Notes: generated from the sequence alone by a model not told the origin. Counted from the stretch's first letter, positions 53,432 through 61,731 are shown. The stretch is 64,000 nt of DNA from Methanosarcina sp. KYL-1 (GCF_024372725.1 NZ_VOUA01000002.1:248001-312000); one strand, 5' to 3'. Program-made: numbers and translations.

Positions 53432-53976
53432 TGAATTTTCACTTCTATTTTCCCTTCTGTCTTACATGCACCAGCTTCACTAGGACATGCTGAGATGGCA
53501 ACTGTGCAATTTTTGAGGACGTAAAAGCTTACCGAATCACCTTCCTTTACCCTTGATGTTCTGGTCTTGAACGAAAAGTCCTTGCAATCAAGCTCGAAAT
53601 CCATGAACAGGTTTATTGTGCTGGGAAGATTTGGGAAAGGAACCCCGAGAGCAGAGGCTAAAAGATCCCTGCAACCATTCTTATCTTTTCCAAATTTTTC
53701 AGCATACAATTTTCTTCTGCAACCTGGATACAGAATATTTGTGTCAGCATCAGAATTTATTGACGTGACCCGAAGAACCCCTTCCTCGTTTGAATCGAAC
53801 AATTCATCCCCGCACTTCAGAACGAACCTGCGTAGCCTGTCAAGGGTTATACCCTGGTGATAACCAAGAAAAACCAAATCAGCTAACTGCCCCGCACCAA
53901 TACAAGAAATTGATATGTTCTGGCCCTTTAATACTACAACTGCCCTTGCTTCTCCTTTATCTAAAGTGAACTCCAA
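53428..53976 (-). CDS. DUF1989-like protein
   Basis: A 182-residue protein that fits the DUF1989 (urea carboxylase-associated) pattern: VVLKGQNISISCIGAGQLADLVFL near the start, then CGDELFDSNEEGVLRVTSIN, CRDLLASALGVPF, INLFMDFELDC, RVKEGDSVSFYVLKNCTVAISACPSEAG. The family is a beta-sandwich with conserved cysteines; its reaction or ligand is not settled as far as I know. The apparent start is TTG at 53976 with GAGGTTGG upstream. It is the first gene of a three-gene minus-strand cassette and overlaps the next gene by 4 nt. Possibly the soluble sensor or enzyme that works with the membrane proteins. Confidence 0.62.
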   Translation of the reverse strand: MEFTLDKGEARAVVVLKGQNISISCIGAGQLADLVFLGYHQGITLDRLRRFVLKCGDELFDSNEEGVLRVTSINSDADTNILYPGCRRKLYAEKFGKDKNGCRDLLASALGVPFPNLPSTINLFMDFELDCKDFSFKTRTSRVKEGDSVSFYVLKNCTVAISACPSEAGACKTEGKIEVKIQ

Positions 53977-54415
53977 CTTTCCAACCTCAAGGCATTTATT
54001 AGCATTTTTATTAGAAGATATAACAATAAAGTTACTTATACTGACGCGCCGATTTTAAATCTGACATTTCTGGTCTTCAAAAAAATACAGACTCAATCCT
54101 AAGCACTTGAGAATGGATCGTGAGTTATATATATGAGTATATATAAAAACCATTTAAAAATAGTTTTTGTAACAGTGTTTCTAAAGACAAATCCTGATAA
54201 ACACTATCATTGAATTCAAATATATTTATCAAAACAAGGATGAAACACCGTTGGTGATAGGAGAGCTTCTGGCTCGCCCGGGAGAAGCATGAGCAGAATC
54301 TGGAGGGGCACTGCCTCAGTTCAGAGACTGCAATAATCTTTAATTATATATCTCGTGAATTTAAATATAGAAAAATACAATTTTCAAGTAACCGTCAATT
54401 AGTGTGGGGGAGAAA
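53977..54415. other. Divergent intergenic region with repeat-like and leader-like DNA
   Basis: AT-rich, with TATA-like TTATATATATGAG and GTATATATAAAAAC (about 54124-54150), a CRISPR-repeat-like piece (54230-54246), then a GC-richer segment (54250-54330) able to form GCTTCT/AGAAGC and GCTC/GAGC stems, and TATA-like AATTATATATCTC before the flavin reductase. No gene seen. Confidence 0.45.
54230..54246 (+). CRISPR. Possible third CRISPR-repeat remnant (3' half)
   Basis: CAAAACAAGGATGAAAC matches the 3' half of the repeat-like copies at 55126 and 55193 (AAAACAAGG, then TTGRAAC) with one base missing. Too short to be sure on its own. Confidence 0.3.
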
Positions 54416-55114
54416 ATGCCTTTTGAAACCTGTGTAGTTGAGACTATCCAGAGAACGCCTGATATAAAGAGTATAAGATTTGAAAAGCCTCAGGGGTTTC
54501 GTTACCTTGCAGGCCAATACATATTCATAACTCTGGGCGGCGGTCCTGAAAAGATGACAAAACATTTTACGTTATCCAGCAGCCCTACTGAAGGCTTCCT
54601 TGAGATAACCAAGAGGCTGACAGGCCATCCCTTTTCAGATGCTCTGGCAGGCCTGAATTCAGGTGATAAGGTTTCCATAAGGGGACCTTATGGCGAGTTC
54701 ACCTTCCAGGGTGAGTATGATAAGGTAGGAATGCTTTCGGGAGGCATAGGCATAACTCCACTGCGAAGCATGATCAAATATTCGATCGATAAGGAGCTAG
54801 GTACCAGCATAATCCTGCTTTACTCAAACAGCCGCGAGAGTGATATAGCCTTCATGGATGAGCTGGAAGGTATGCAGAGGGAAAAACCTGACATAAAAGT
54901 AATTGAAACAGTCACCCGACCCGGACAGGAATGGAAGGGAGTGACCGGGAGAATCAATGCCGAAATGGTAAAAAAATATATGCCGGATTACATAGAACGC
55001 ACATTCTATACCTGCGGCCCACCGAAGATGGTAGAGGCAATGGTTTCTCTTATGAGGGAGCTGGGAGTGCCGGAGGAGCAGATAAAGCAGGAAAATTTTT
55101 ACGGCTATGATTGA
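54416..55114 (+). CDS. Ferredoxin-NADP reductase-like flavoprotein
   Basis: A 232-residue FAD/NAD(P)-binding protein of the FNR superfamily. The FAD domain has AGQYIFITLG and the flavin-binding HFTLSSSP (the RxYS motif is changed to HFTL); RGPYGEF follows. The nucleotide domain has LSGGIGITPLRSMI and the C-terminal TCGPPKMVEAMVSLM. No 2Fe-2S domain is attached, so it needs a partner electron carrier such as a ferredoxin or rubredoxin-like protein. GGGGGAG lies 4 nt before ATG 54416; the frame also opens at GTG 54404. CRISPR-repeat-like sequences lie on both sides of the gene. Confidence 0.85.
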   Translation: MPFETCVVETIQRTPDIKSIRFEKPQGFRYLAGQYIFITLGGGPEKMTKHFTLSSSPTEGFLEITKRLTGHPFSDALAGLNSGDKVSIRGPYGEFTFQGEYDKVGMLSGGIGITPLRSMIKYSIDKELGTSIILLYSNSRESDIAFMDELEGMQREKPDIKVIETVTRPGQEWKGVTGRINAEMVKKYMPDYIERTFYTCGPPKMVEAMVSLMRELGVPEEQIKQENFYGYD

Positions 55115-55125
55115 TTCCTTAGCAA

Positions 55126-55229
55126 TGTCCTGAACAATATCCACCAAAACAGGATTGAAATTCTTTTTTTTAAGACGCAGAAATCCTGAGATATCCGCGA
55201 GCAATATCCACTAAAACAAGGTTTGGAAC
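55126..55229 (+). CRISPR. Degenerate two-repeat CRISPR remnant
   Basis: Copy 1 (55126-55161) and copy 2 (55193-55229) share CAATATCCACYAAAACA and GGWTTGRAA and are separated by 31 nt, a spacer-like distance. Copy 2 is 37 nt long, starting ATCCGCGAGCAATATCCAC. I recall that Methanosarcina arrays use 37-nt repeats of similar sequence ending AAAACAAGGATTGAAAC; this was not checked. The copies differ from each other at several sites, so the array is inactive or a relic. No cas gene is in the window. Confidence 0.55.
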
Positions 55230-55302
55230 TCGGGAAGTCATACAACCCTCCTTTTCAGTTGCCTTTAAATCCCATAAACCTCCTACTATTTCCCAGATCG
55301 AC

Positions 55303-56343
55303 GTGGCACGGAAAAAGCAATTTGAAAAGCCCCTTCATGGGGATAAGGAAAGCCTGCGCTTTGCGACCCCCGAACCGATTGCCCGCTACAGGGCACAGCG
55401 CCTGAGATGCAGGGCCCTGGCGGACATCAGCTGCGGGATAGGAGGGCAGACGGTTTTTTTTGCACAGCAGTGCGAGTTTGTGTATGCAGTGGAAATCGAC
55501 CCTGAGAGGATCGAGTATGCAAAGCAGAACTGCGAGATGTACGGGCTCGACAACGTGAAGTTCATATGCGGGGATGCCCTTGACCCGAAAGTCATCGAGC
55601 AGATCCCGGCAGTCGATGTGGTTTTTTCGGACCCCTTCCGCCCTCCGGAGGAAGATGAAAGGCAGGTCTCATGCCTGGAACCCGGGATCCCGAACGTGCT
55701 TTCGGCTTACGGGGAGAAGACGAAAAACTTTGCCTTCGAAGCCCCGCCCCAGATGCCTCCCGAGAGGATTCCCTTTGACTGCGAAAAAGAATACATCTCC
55801 TTGGACGGGCAGCTCAACCGCCTTACCCTCTACTTCGGCGGGCTCAAACAGTATGAACGGCTGGCTGTGGCCCTCCCCGCAGGCGAGGGGCTCATATCAA
55901 AGGCCCTCCCGCTTCCACCCGTGAGGGAAAGCGAAAAGATGAAACTCTACGCCTACGAGCCCGAGCCTTCTGTTATGGCGGCAGGGCTGCTTCCGGAACT
56001 TGCAGACTCCATGATTGAAACCGTGGGGCCCTTTGCCGGGGGCTTCGAACTCTTCAGGGTGGATAAAAAAAGGCTTCTATTTACCTCGGACGCCCTGGTC
56101 AAGCAGCCCATGATCAAGCACCACTACCTTGTCCTGAAGGTATGTCCTTTTGAACCCGGGGAAATTAACCGGTTTTTGAGAGACAGGAACGTGGGGAGCG
56201 TTGTGCTGAGGGCCGGAGTGAAACCCGAGGACTACTGGGAAGTCCGAAAAGAGGTAGAAAAAGGCCTTGAAGGGAAAAAGACAGTGCACCTCTTTGTAAA
56301 GGAAGGCAGGGCAATTCTCTGCGAAGTGATCTTTCAGGATTGA
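55303..56343 (+). CDS. SAM-dependent methyltransferase with THUMP-like C-terminus
   Basis: A 346-residue class I methyltransferase. The N-terminal part TPEPIARYRAQRLRCRALAD leads to the SAM loop ISCGIGGQTVFFA, acidic strand VYAVEIDPERIEYAKQN and motif VVFSDPFRPP. The C-terminal domain (about 265-346: KHHYLVLKVCPFEPGEINRF, VVLRAGVKPEDYWEVRKEVE) is the THUMP-like domain linked to such enzymes. The substrate, probably RNA, is not known. GTG 55303 is the first start codon; the frame stays open upstream (ISQID) without any canonical start, so the N-terminus is uncertain. A 16-nt tandem repeat begins at its stop codon. Confidence 0.78.
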   Translation: MARKKQFEKPLHGDKESLRFATPEPIARYRAQRLRCRALADISCGIGGQTVFFAQQCEFVYAVEIDPERIEYAKQNCEMYGLDNVKFICGDALDPKVIEQIPAVDVVFSDPFRPPEEDERQVSCLEPGIPNVLSAYGEKTKNFAFEAPPQMPPERIPFDCEKEYISLDGQLNRLTLYFGGLKQYERLAVALPAGEGLISKALPLPPVRESEKMKLYAYEPEPSVMAAGLLPELADSMIETVGPFAGGFELFRVDKKRLLFTSDALVKQPMIKHHYLVLKVCPFEPGEINRFLRDRNVGSVVLRAGVKPEDYWEVRKEVEKGLEGKKTVHLFVKEGRAILCEVIFQD

Positions 56344-56472
56344 AATGTTTCAGAATTGAAATGTTTCAGAATTGAAATGTTTCAGAATTGAAATGTTTCA
56401 GAATTGAAATGTTTCAGAATTGAAATGTTTCAGAATTGAAATGTTTCAGAATTGAAATGTTTCAGAATTGAA
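56339..56472 (+). repeat. Eight-copy 16-nt tandem repeat at a stop codon
   Basis: ATTGAAATGTTTCAGA occurs eight times without change, plus a partial ninth copy. The first copy contains the TGA stop of the methyltransferase gene (56341-56343). Each unit can fold on itself (TGAAA-TG-TTTCA). Confidence 0.97.
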
Positions 56473-56485
56473 AATAGAAAAAAGA

Positions 56486-56504
56486 ACCGGGCCTTAGACC
56501 CGGT
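56486..56504 (+). terminator. Hairpin terminator
   Basis: ACCGGG/CCCGGT with a 7-nt loop followed by GTCTGTTTTATT, downstream of the repeat and upstream of the alaS stop end. Confidence 0.55.
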
Positions 56505-56594
56505 GTCTGTTTTATTGTCCACTTTTAGTTATATTCTTATATTTTTGACTGAATCAGCCGATTATTCAGGTCGATTCATTCAAGCCGAATTAAT

Positions 56595-59375
56595 TCAAGC
56601 CTTCTTCCCGCATGCCTCTTTCACGAGTTCAAGCCCGCGGGCAAGGGCGTCTTCGATCCTGGTAGGATCGGTCCCGCCGCCCATGGCAAGGTCCGGCTTT
56701 CCTCCACCGCCTCCACCGACGACTTTTGACATTTCCCGGACAAGGGACCCAGCATTAATTCCGCACTCGAGGGCTTTCTTGCCGGCAGATGCCACGATCT
56801 TGACTCCCCCGGCCTCGCTTATGAGGAGGGTGACAACATCCTCGTTTTTAAGGAATTCAGTGGCGATCTTCTGAAGTTCCAGGGCATCGGCGCCAGGTAC
56901 GGACTCGGCAATAACCCTGAGGCCCGAAAGTTCTGCGGCGTTTCCGAGCATCCGGTAGACCCTGGCACGGGCGAGTTCTTCCTTGAGCCGCTCGTTTTCT
57001 TTCTTGAGGTCCTTCCATTCCCCGAAGAAGCGCTCGACACTTCCGGGGAGGTGATCGGGGGGTACGCTCAGGGTCTTAGAGGAATCGACCAGAAGGGACT
57101 CCATCTTCTGCATGGCCCTGACAGCAGCGGTTCCGGCTGCAAACTCGACTCTTTCCACCCCGTCCTGGATCCTCTCGGTCTTCAGGATCTTGATAGGGCC
57201 TATTATGCCCGTACTCAGGCAGTGGGTCCCTCCGCAGGCTTCCACGTCATCGCCCACTTTTACGACCCTGATCTTCTCTCCGGGGGGCACTCCGCCCTGG
57301 TAAAGCCCGAACCCATATTCCTGCTCGGCTTCGGTCCTGGGCATCCATTCAGTGACCACGCGCTTGTTTTCCATCACGGTCCTGTTTGCCAGGAGTTCGA
57401 TCTGCTTCAGTTCTTCAGGGGAGATGTGCTTGTAGTGAGAAAGGTCAAGCCTGGAATGGTCCTCAAACTTCTGGGCACCGGCCTGCCAGATGTGCTTCCC
57501 GAGGACTTTCCTTGCGGCATCGTTTACGATGTGGGTTGCGGTGTGGTGCCGGGCAAGGGTCATTCTCCGCTCTTCGTCCACATTTCCTACGATGATGTCG
57601 CCTTTACCGATCTCCGGTTCCCCTTCGGGACTTTCCAGGGTATGGACTATGACCCCGTTGTAGACCTGGACGTCCACCACTTTATACACAGTATAACCGG
57701 CAGTGATTGTCCCGAGGTCAGCAGGCTGGCCGCCGCCTTCCGCATAGAAGAAGGTGCTGTCCAGCACGACGTGCCTGTCAAAGACATCCAGGACAACCGC
57801 TTCGAACTCCAGGCGTGTAGGCTCGTCATAGAAGCGGCGCTTGGTTTTGGGGAGGTGGCTGAGCCGCTCGGCAAAGGGGATTTCTTCAGCTGCCTTTTCC
57901 TCTGCCTTGTTGTGCAACTCGCCGATGATTGAATAGAAGTTGTCCGGGAACTCTACTCCCACCCCTAGTTCGGATGCAACGTCCTTTGCCATCTCGGGCG
58001 GGATGCCGTGAGAATCGTAAAGTTCGGTTAACTGGGACAGGGGAATCTTTTCCCCGCTCTTCTTGAAATGGGATGCCGACTTCTGGATAATCCTGCGGCC
58101 CCTCTCCATGGTGCTGTTGAACTTTTCTTCTTCAGACTCCAGAATGTCCTGGATGACCGGGAAGTTTTCCCTGAACTCGGGATATTCGGGCATGTTCCTG
58201 ATGTGCATGTCCACGATTTCGGAGAGCGGGAGCCTGATATCCAGGTCATTCATCATGCGCAGAGTCCTTCTAAGGACCAGGCGAGCCAGGTAGCCGCCCT
58301 TGACGTTTGAGGGGATGACGCCGTCGCCCAGCATGAAAGTCAGGCAGCGGCTGTGGTCCGTGATCGCATAGACCTTTTCTACGGGTTCCATGATGGCCGA
58401 GAGCTTGTCCACGGTCATCCCTATGTTTGATGCCACCTGTTTCCGAAGTTCCAGCAGGTTTGCCTTTTCGCTTACGTCCATGAGCCCTGCAAGCCTTGCG
58501 TTCTGGGCCAGGATGTTTGCATATTCGGAGTCGTTCAGTTCGTGTTCGATCCCCGCAAGCCCCATGAGTTCGTTTACGATGCCCGGGAAAAGCGCATCAT
58601 AGATGGTGGGGGAACCCTTTGAAGCCCAGACAAAACGCTCGAGCCCGTACCCGGTATCCACGATATAGTTGTCCATTTTGGAGTAGGTCTCACCCTTGAT
58701 CGGGATGTCCCCGTTCTTATCAACCCGCAGGTTCATGAACACAAGGGTTGCAAGCTCGAGCCCGTGTACGATAACTTCCACACAGGGTCCGGCATTGCCG
58801 CCGCCTGCCCAGGGCTCTTCCTTGTAGGTTACGGCGAAGGGATCGACCTTAAGCGAGTTTAAAAGCTCGTCGCAGAGTTCAAGGGTATGTTCCTTCCAGT
58901 AGATCTCGTTGTCCTTCTTGTTGAAGGCGTGGTGCGCCATCATTTCAAAGGTTGTCAGGTGGCGCCCACTCCTGCCCACAGAGTCCAGGTCGTTTAAGCG
59001 GATGCAGGGCTGGGAAATTGTGAGGGGGTTTGCCGGGGGAGGGACCTGCCCTGAGGTAACGAAAGGCTGGAAGTCTGCAATGGAAGCTATGGTCAGGTAA
59101 ATATCGTCCCTCCAGCGGGCAATAACGGGATAGCGATCGATCCGGGTGTGCCCACGGGCCTCAAAGAAGGAAAGGTAATACTCGCGCATCTCTGAGATAT
59201 TGAATTCCCGGGAAAAAGCAGAATTCCCGATAAAGGAATAGGGGTCGCAGGGCGCATCTCCGCATGTCTCTCGGTCAAGGTCTCGCGTCCAGAAGAACGT
59301 TCCACATTTGGAGCACTGCTTCCGAACGAACCCATTATTTTTGAAAAAGTCAAGTTGATACTCATCTTCAAGCAT
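56595..59375 (-). CDS. alaS: Alanyl-tRNA synthetase
   Basis: Charges tRNA-Ala. The 926-residue archaeal form has an N-terminal zinc-ribbon-like start (RKQCSKCGTFFW, CGDAPC), the class II core with motif 1-3 blocks (QPCIRLNDLDSVGRSGRHLT, GLERFVWASKGSPT), the editing domain HHTATH with CGGTH as zinc-binding sites, and a C-terminal C-Ala domain with the Gly-rich VVGGGGGGKPDLAMGGG. GGAGAG lies before the ATG at 59375 on the minus strand. It is transcribed toward the convergent methyltransferase gene. Confidence 0.96.
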   Translation of the reverse strand: MLEDEYQLDFFKNNGFVRKQCSKCGTFFWTRDLDRETCGDAPCDPYSFIGNSAFSREFNISEMREYYLSFFEARGHTRIDRYPVIARWRDDIYLTIASIADFQPFVTSGQVPPPANPLTISQPCIRLNDLDSVGRSGRHLTTFEMMAHHAFNKKDNEIYWKEHTLELCDELLNSLKVDPFAVTYKEEPWAGGGNAGPCVEVIVHGLELATLVFMNLRVDKNGDIPIKGETYSKMDNYIVDTGYGLERFVWASKGSPTIYDALFPGIVNELMGLAGIEHELNDSEYANILAQNARLAGLMDVSEKANLLELRKQVASNIGMTVDKLSAIMEPVEKVYAITDHSRCLTFMLGDGVIPSNVKGGYLARLVLRRTLRMMNDLDIRLPLSEIVDMHIRNMPEYPEFRENFPVIQDILESEEEKFNSTMERGRRIIQKSASHFKKSGEKIPLSQLTELYDSHGIPPEMAKDVASELGVGVEFPDNFYSIIGELHNKAEEKAAEEIPFAERLSHLPKTKRRFYDEPTRLEFEAVVLDVFDRHVVLDSTFFYAEGGGQPADLGTITAGYTVYKVVDVQVYNGVIVHTLESPEGEPEIGKGDIIVGNVDEERRMTLARHHTATHIVNDAARKVLGKHIWQAGAQKFEDHSRLDLSHYKHISPEELKQIELLANRTVMENKRVVTEWMPRTEAEQEYGFGLYQGGVPPGEKIRVVKVGDDVEACGGTHCLSTGIIGPIKILKTERIQDGVERVEFAAGTAAVRAMQKMESLLVDSSKTLSVPPDHLPGSVERFFGEWKDLKKENERLKEELARARVYRMLGNAAELSGLRVIAESVPGADALELQKIATEFLKNEDVVTLLISEAGGVKIVASAGKKALECGINAGSLVREMSKVVGGGGGGKPDLAMGGGTDPTRIEDALARGLELVKEACGKKA

Positions 59376-59919
59376 AATAATCTCTCCGGATGCGTGGGGG
59401 TACCGTTCTGCCCCATTATACGTGAAAATAAAAGGAAAGCAGAAAAACCCCGCTCAACCGTTTCAAGGGATTTCCAAGCGCTTTAGTGTGCTTATCCGGT
59501 CATGTCATCCGATCATTAATCAGACTATTCAATCGATTATCCTGATCAGATCATCTGAACCCGATCATTCATTGGGTACGATCGCTCACTAAATACGATC
59601 ATCCGTTAATCCGATGTCAGTTTACGGGAATTTACATGGACTCCGGAATGTTAACGGGTTATGTGTAAATAATTTGTATAGTTCAAATCGCTCTTGCAGC
59701 ACAAATAACTTACACAACATTGGATAAATTATATAATAATTTGCATAAAGATAGCCCCATATTTACGGGCTCTAACCTATAAAAGTCAATTCTACAGAAA
59801 AACCTTATTCTTTTTTTTAAAGATAAGAAGTTTTTTTTAGCGGATGAGCGGGACCTCTATCCGCACTTTCCCCGGAAAACGGGATTCAAGGGTATGGCAT
59901 CCTTACTGCCAGAACCCAT
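59376..59919. other. Intergenic between alaS and the CRM protein gene
   Basis: A 115-nt segment (about 59503-59617) is filled with diverged copies of CGATCATTNAT-like phrases, including a perfect 13-nt palindrome TCAGATCATCTGA (59546-59558). The rest is AT-rich with TATA-like tracts. No gene seen; the repeats may be binding sites. Confidence 0.45.
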
Positions 59920-60180
59920 TTACCTGTACAGCACCACGGTCCTTCCACGCACCTCTATCAGGGTGGACTGGGTGGCTTCTGCCAGTTCTTCAGCTATGGT
60001 TTTCAGGTCTTTTCCGGCTTCGGCGCTTTTGAGCACCTTTACCTTTACAAGCCTGTTAGCCTTTATCTGCTTCTTCAATTCTTCGATCACAGAGTCACTT
60101 ACACCGAACTTCCCTATATTGAGAATCGGGGAGAGTTTGTTTGCTTCAGCTTTCAACTGGTATAGTTTGTCTTTGTCCAT
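59920..60180 (-). CDS. CRM/YhbY-type RNA-binding protein
   Basis: An 86-residue single-domain protein of the YhbY/CRM family: LYQLKAEANKLSPILNIGKFG with the GKxG loop, VSDSVIEELKKQIKANRLVKVKVL, and the final TQSTLIEVRGRTVVLYR. Bacterial YhbY binds pre-50S ribosomal subunits; archaeal homologues are thought to act on ribosome or RNA assembly. GAGGAAGGGCA precedes the ATG at 60180 on the minus strand. Confidence 0.87.
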   Translation of the reverse strand: MDKDKLYQLKAEANKLSPILNIGKFGVSDSVIEELKKQIKANRLVKVKVLKSAEAGKDLKTIAEELAEATQSTLIEVRGRTVVLYR

Positions 60181-60591
60181 TGCCCTTCCTCATATCTGAA
60201 TCAAGATGAAAATAACGGCCTCTCTTCGAAGCTATTTTGGAAATTATTTTGGAAATTATTTTGGAAACAATTTACCCTGGGTCATGGGCTTTCCCCTTCT
60301 CTCATCTCAACCCCTATATCAATATTTCCCGGTCAACCACCCCCTACTTAAAGTAGAATGCTCCCCCCATCTCCCAGCTACCTGAGCCGTGTGCCATAAA
60401 ATGGCTGACAACAGCCCTAAAATAACGCGGCTTCCGGCCTGCTTTCTCGTGAACAAACTCTAATTAAAAAAAATTCGAAATCTTTATCATAGTTAGGTAT
60501 CCACATACTACTTAGAATATAAACTCCCGTTTTAGAGCATAATCTAGAGTATAAAAACCCCATTCCGAAAAATTCTGGCTGGCGAAGGCAA
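60181..60591. other. Divergent intergenic region
   Basis: Next to the CRM gene lies TATTTTGGAAAT repeated three times (about 60234-60267). Near the other end, GAGTATAAAAACC (about 60548-60560) is a TATA box for the FilR1 regulator. No gene seen. Confidence 0.5.
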
Positions 60592-61407
60592 ATGAACCCC
60601 GGCTTAATTGACCTGATCTTGTTTTCTGAAAAGAGAAAAGCGTTTCTCTTATTCCTGAGAGAGGGACCAAAAAGCAGCAAAGAAATCCTCGACCAGCTCC
60701 AGGTCCCCCGTACTTCCATTCTCCCCCAGATAAAGAAACTAAAAGAACAGAACCTGGTAATCCACGAAGATGGAATGTACCGCCTCACCCAGATAGGAGA
60801 AATTATTGTAGAAAAAATGAAGCCCCTTCTGGAAACCCTCGATGTGTTCGAGAAGGACGAGGAGTTCTGGATTGACAGGAAACTCTCTTCGATCCCTCCC
60901 CATTTGATAAAAAGGATTAACGAGCTGGAAGACTATAACCTCATAGAACCTGACCTGAGCCATGCCTTTGACCTGAATCCCGAATTCATAAAGTACGTCT
61001 CAGACTCAAGCCGGATCCATATGCTCCTCTCCTACTTTCACCCGCAGCTCCCGATTTTGTTCCTGGAGCTCGCCGGGAAGGGCATTGAAATTTCCCTTGT
61101 CTTAAGCGAATCCGTATACTCAAGGTTTGCAGAAGATTTCGGAAAAGAAGGGGAAGAATTCCTTAAAATGAACCACACCGGCCTCTTTGTTCTGGATAAA
61201 AAAGCAACAGAAATCCCTGCAGTCATCGTGGCCTCAGACAACATAATGATCCTCGGGTTGTTCAATGAAAACGGGAGATTCGACCGCCAGTACTTAACAA
61301 GCTTTGAGCCCGATGCCATAAAATGGGGAGAAGAGCTGTTCGAGTACTATATGGGAATGGCCAGGGAAACACAAGCATGCAGGAGAAATCAAAGGTTAAG
61401 TGAATAG
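60592..61407 (+). CDS. Winged-helix regulator, FilR1 family (2)
   Basis: A 271-residue paralogue of the 46863 product. The N-terminal winged helix contains KRKAFLLFLREGPKSSKEIL and RTSILPQIKKLKEQNLVI; the C-terminal FilR1 domain includes GIEISLVLSESVYSRF, LFVLDKKATEIPAVIV and LGLFNENGRFDRQYLTSFEP. The ATG is preceded by a weak GGCGAAGGC. It lies 339 nt upstream of feoB in the same direction; a role in metal control is possible only by position. A two-copy repeat spans the stop. Confidence 0.82.
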   Translation: MNPGLIDLILFSEKRKAFLLFLREGPKSSKEILDQLQVPRTSILPQIKKLKEQNLVIHEDGMYRLTQIGEIIVEKMKPLLETLDVFEKDEEFWIDRKLSSIPPHLIKRINELEDYNLIEPDLSHAFDLNPEFIKYVSDSSRIHMLLSYFHPQLPILFLELAGKGIEISLVLSESVYSRFAEDFGKEGEEFLKMNHTGLFVLDKKATEIPAVIVASDNIMILGLFNENGRFDRQYLTSFEPDAIKWGEELFEYYMGMARETQACRRNQRLSE

Positions 61408-61435
61408 GAAGGTACCAGTGAATAGGGAGGTACCG
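61398..61435 (+). repeat. Two-copy repeat across the stop of the FilR1 gene
   Basis: GTGAATAGGAAGGTACC and GTGAATAGGGAGGTACC in tandem, the first containing the TAG stop codon (61405-61407). Confidence 0.85.
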
Positions 61436-61679
61436 GAAAATTTCAGGAAATCTGCGGGCTGGCTGCAAACAGCTGAGAGGGGCAGCAGGGCGGACCCAGC
61501 AGGGAAAGGGTTTCGAATGGACTTTTTTCAGACTTATCCTTGAGTTTTCAAACAACATTCTGAATTTTTATGAGGCTTCCATGGCACCCATACTTATAGA
61601 GATTCACAGTTAACAGCGTGAATGAGGAAGAGTGGGGCTAAACCAAAGGAGTGAAGTTGGATGAACATCAGGGCGTGAT

Positions 61680-61688
61680 CTTTAAATA
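61680..61688 (+). promoter_or_regulatory. TATA box of feoB
   Basis: CTTTAAATA about 60 nt before the feoB ATG and directly next to the first operator-like palindrome. Confidence 0.55.
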
Positions 61689-61731
61689 TTAGGTATACCT
61701 AAATACGAACAAAAAAGTTAGGTTGCCCTAA
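61689..61731 (+). promoter_or_regulatory. Two DtxR/IdeR-type palindromes upstream of feoB
   Basis: TTAGGTATACCTAA (61689-61702, perfect palindrome) and TTAGGTTGCCCTAA (61718-61731) share TTAGG-N4-CCTAA, the half-site layout of DtxR-family metal repressors. They lie between the TATA box and the feoB start, so a bound repressor would block transcription when iron is plentiful. Confidence 0.7.

Noticed and set aside
54250-54330. Riboswitch (cobalamin or similar) before the flavin reductase
   Set aside because: A GGGCACTGCC piece recalls a cobalamin box, but the other conserved elements are missing and the TATA-like DNA lies downstream of it.
57051-57932. A 293-codon open frame on the plus strand
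   Set aside because: Antisense to alaS; no domain recognised.
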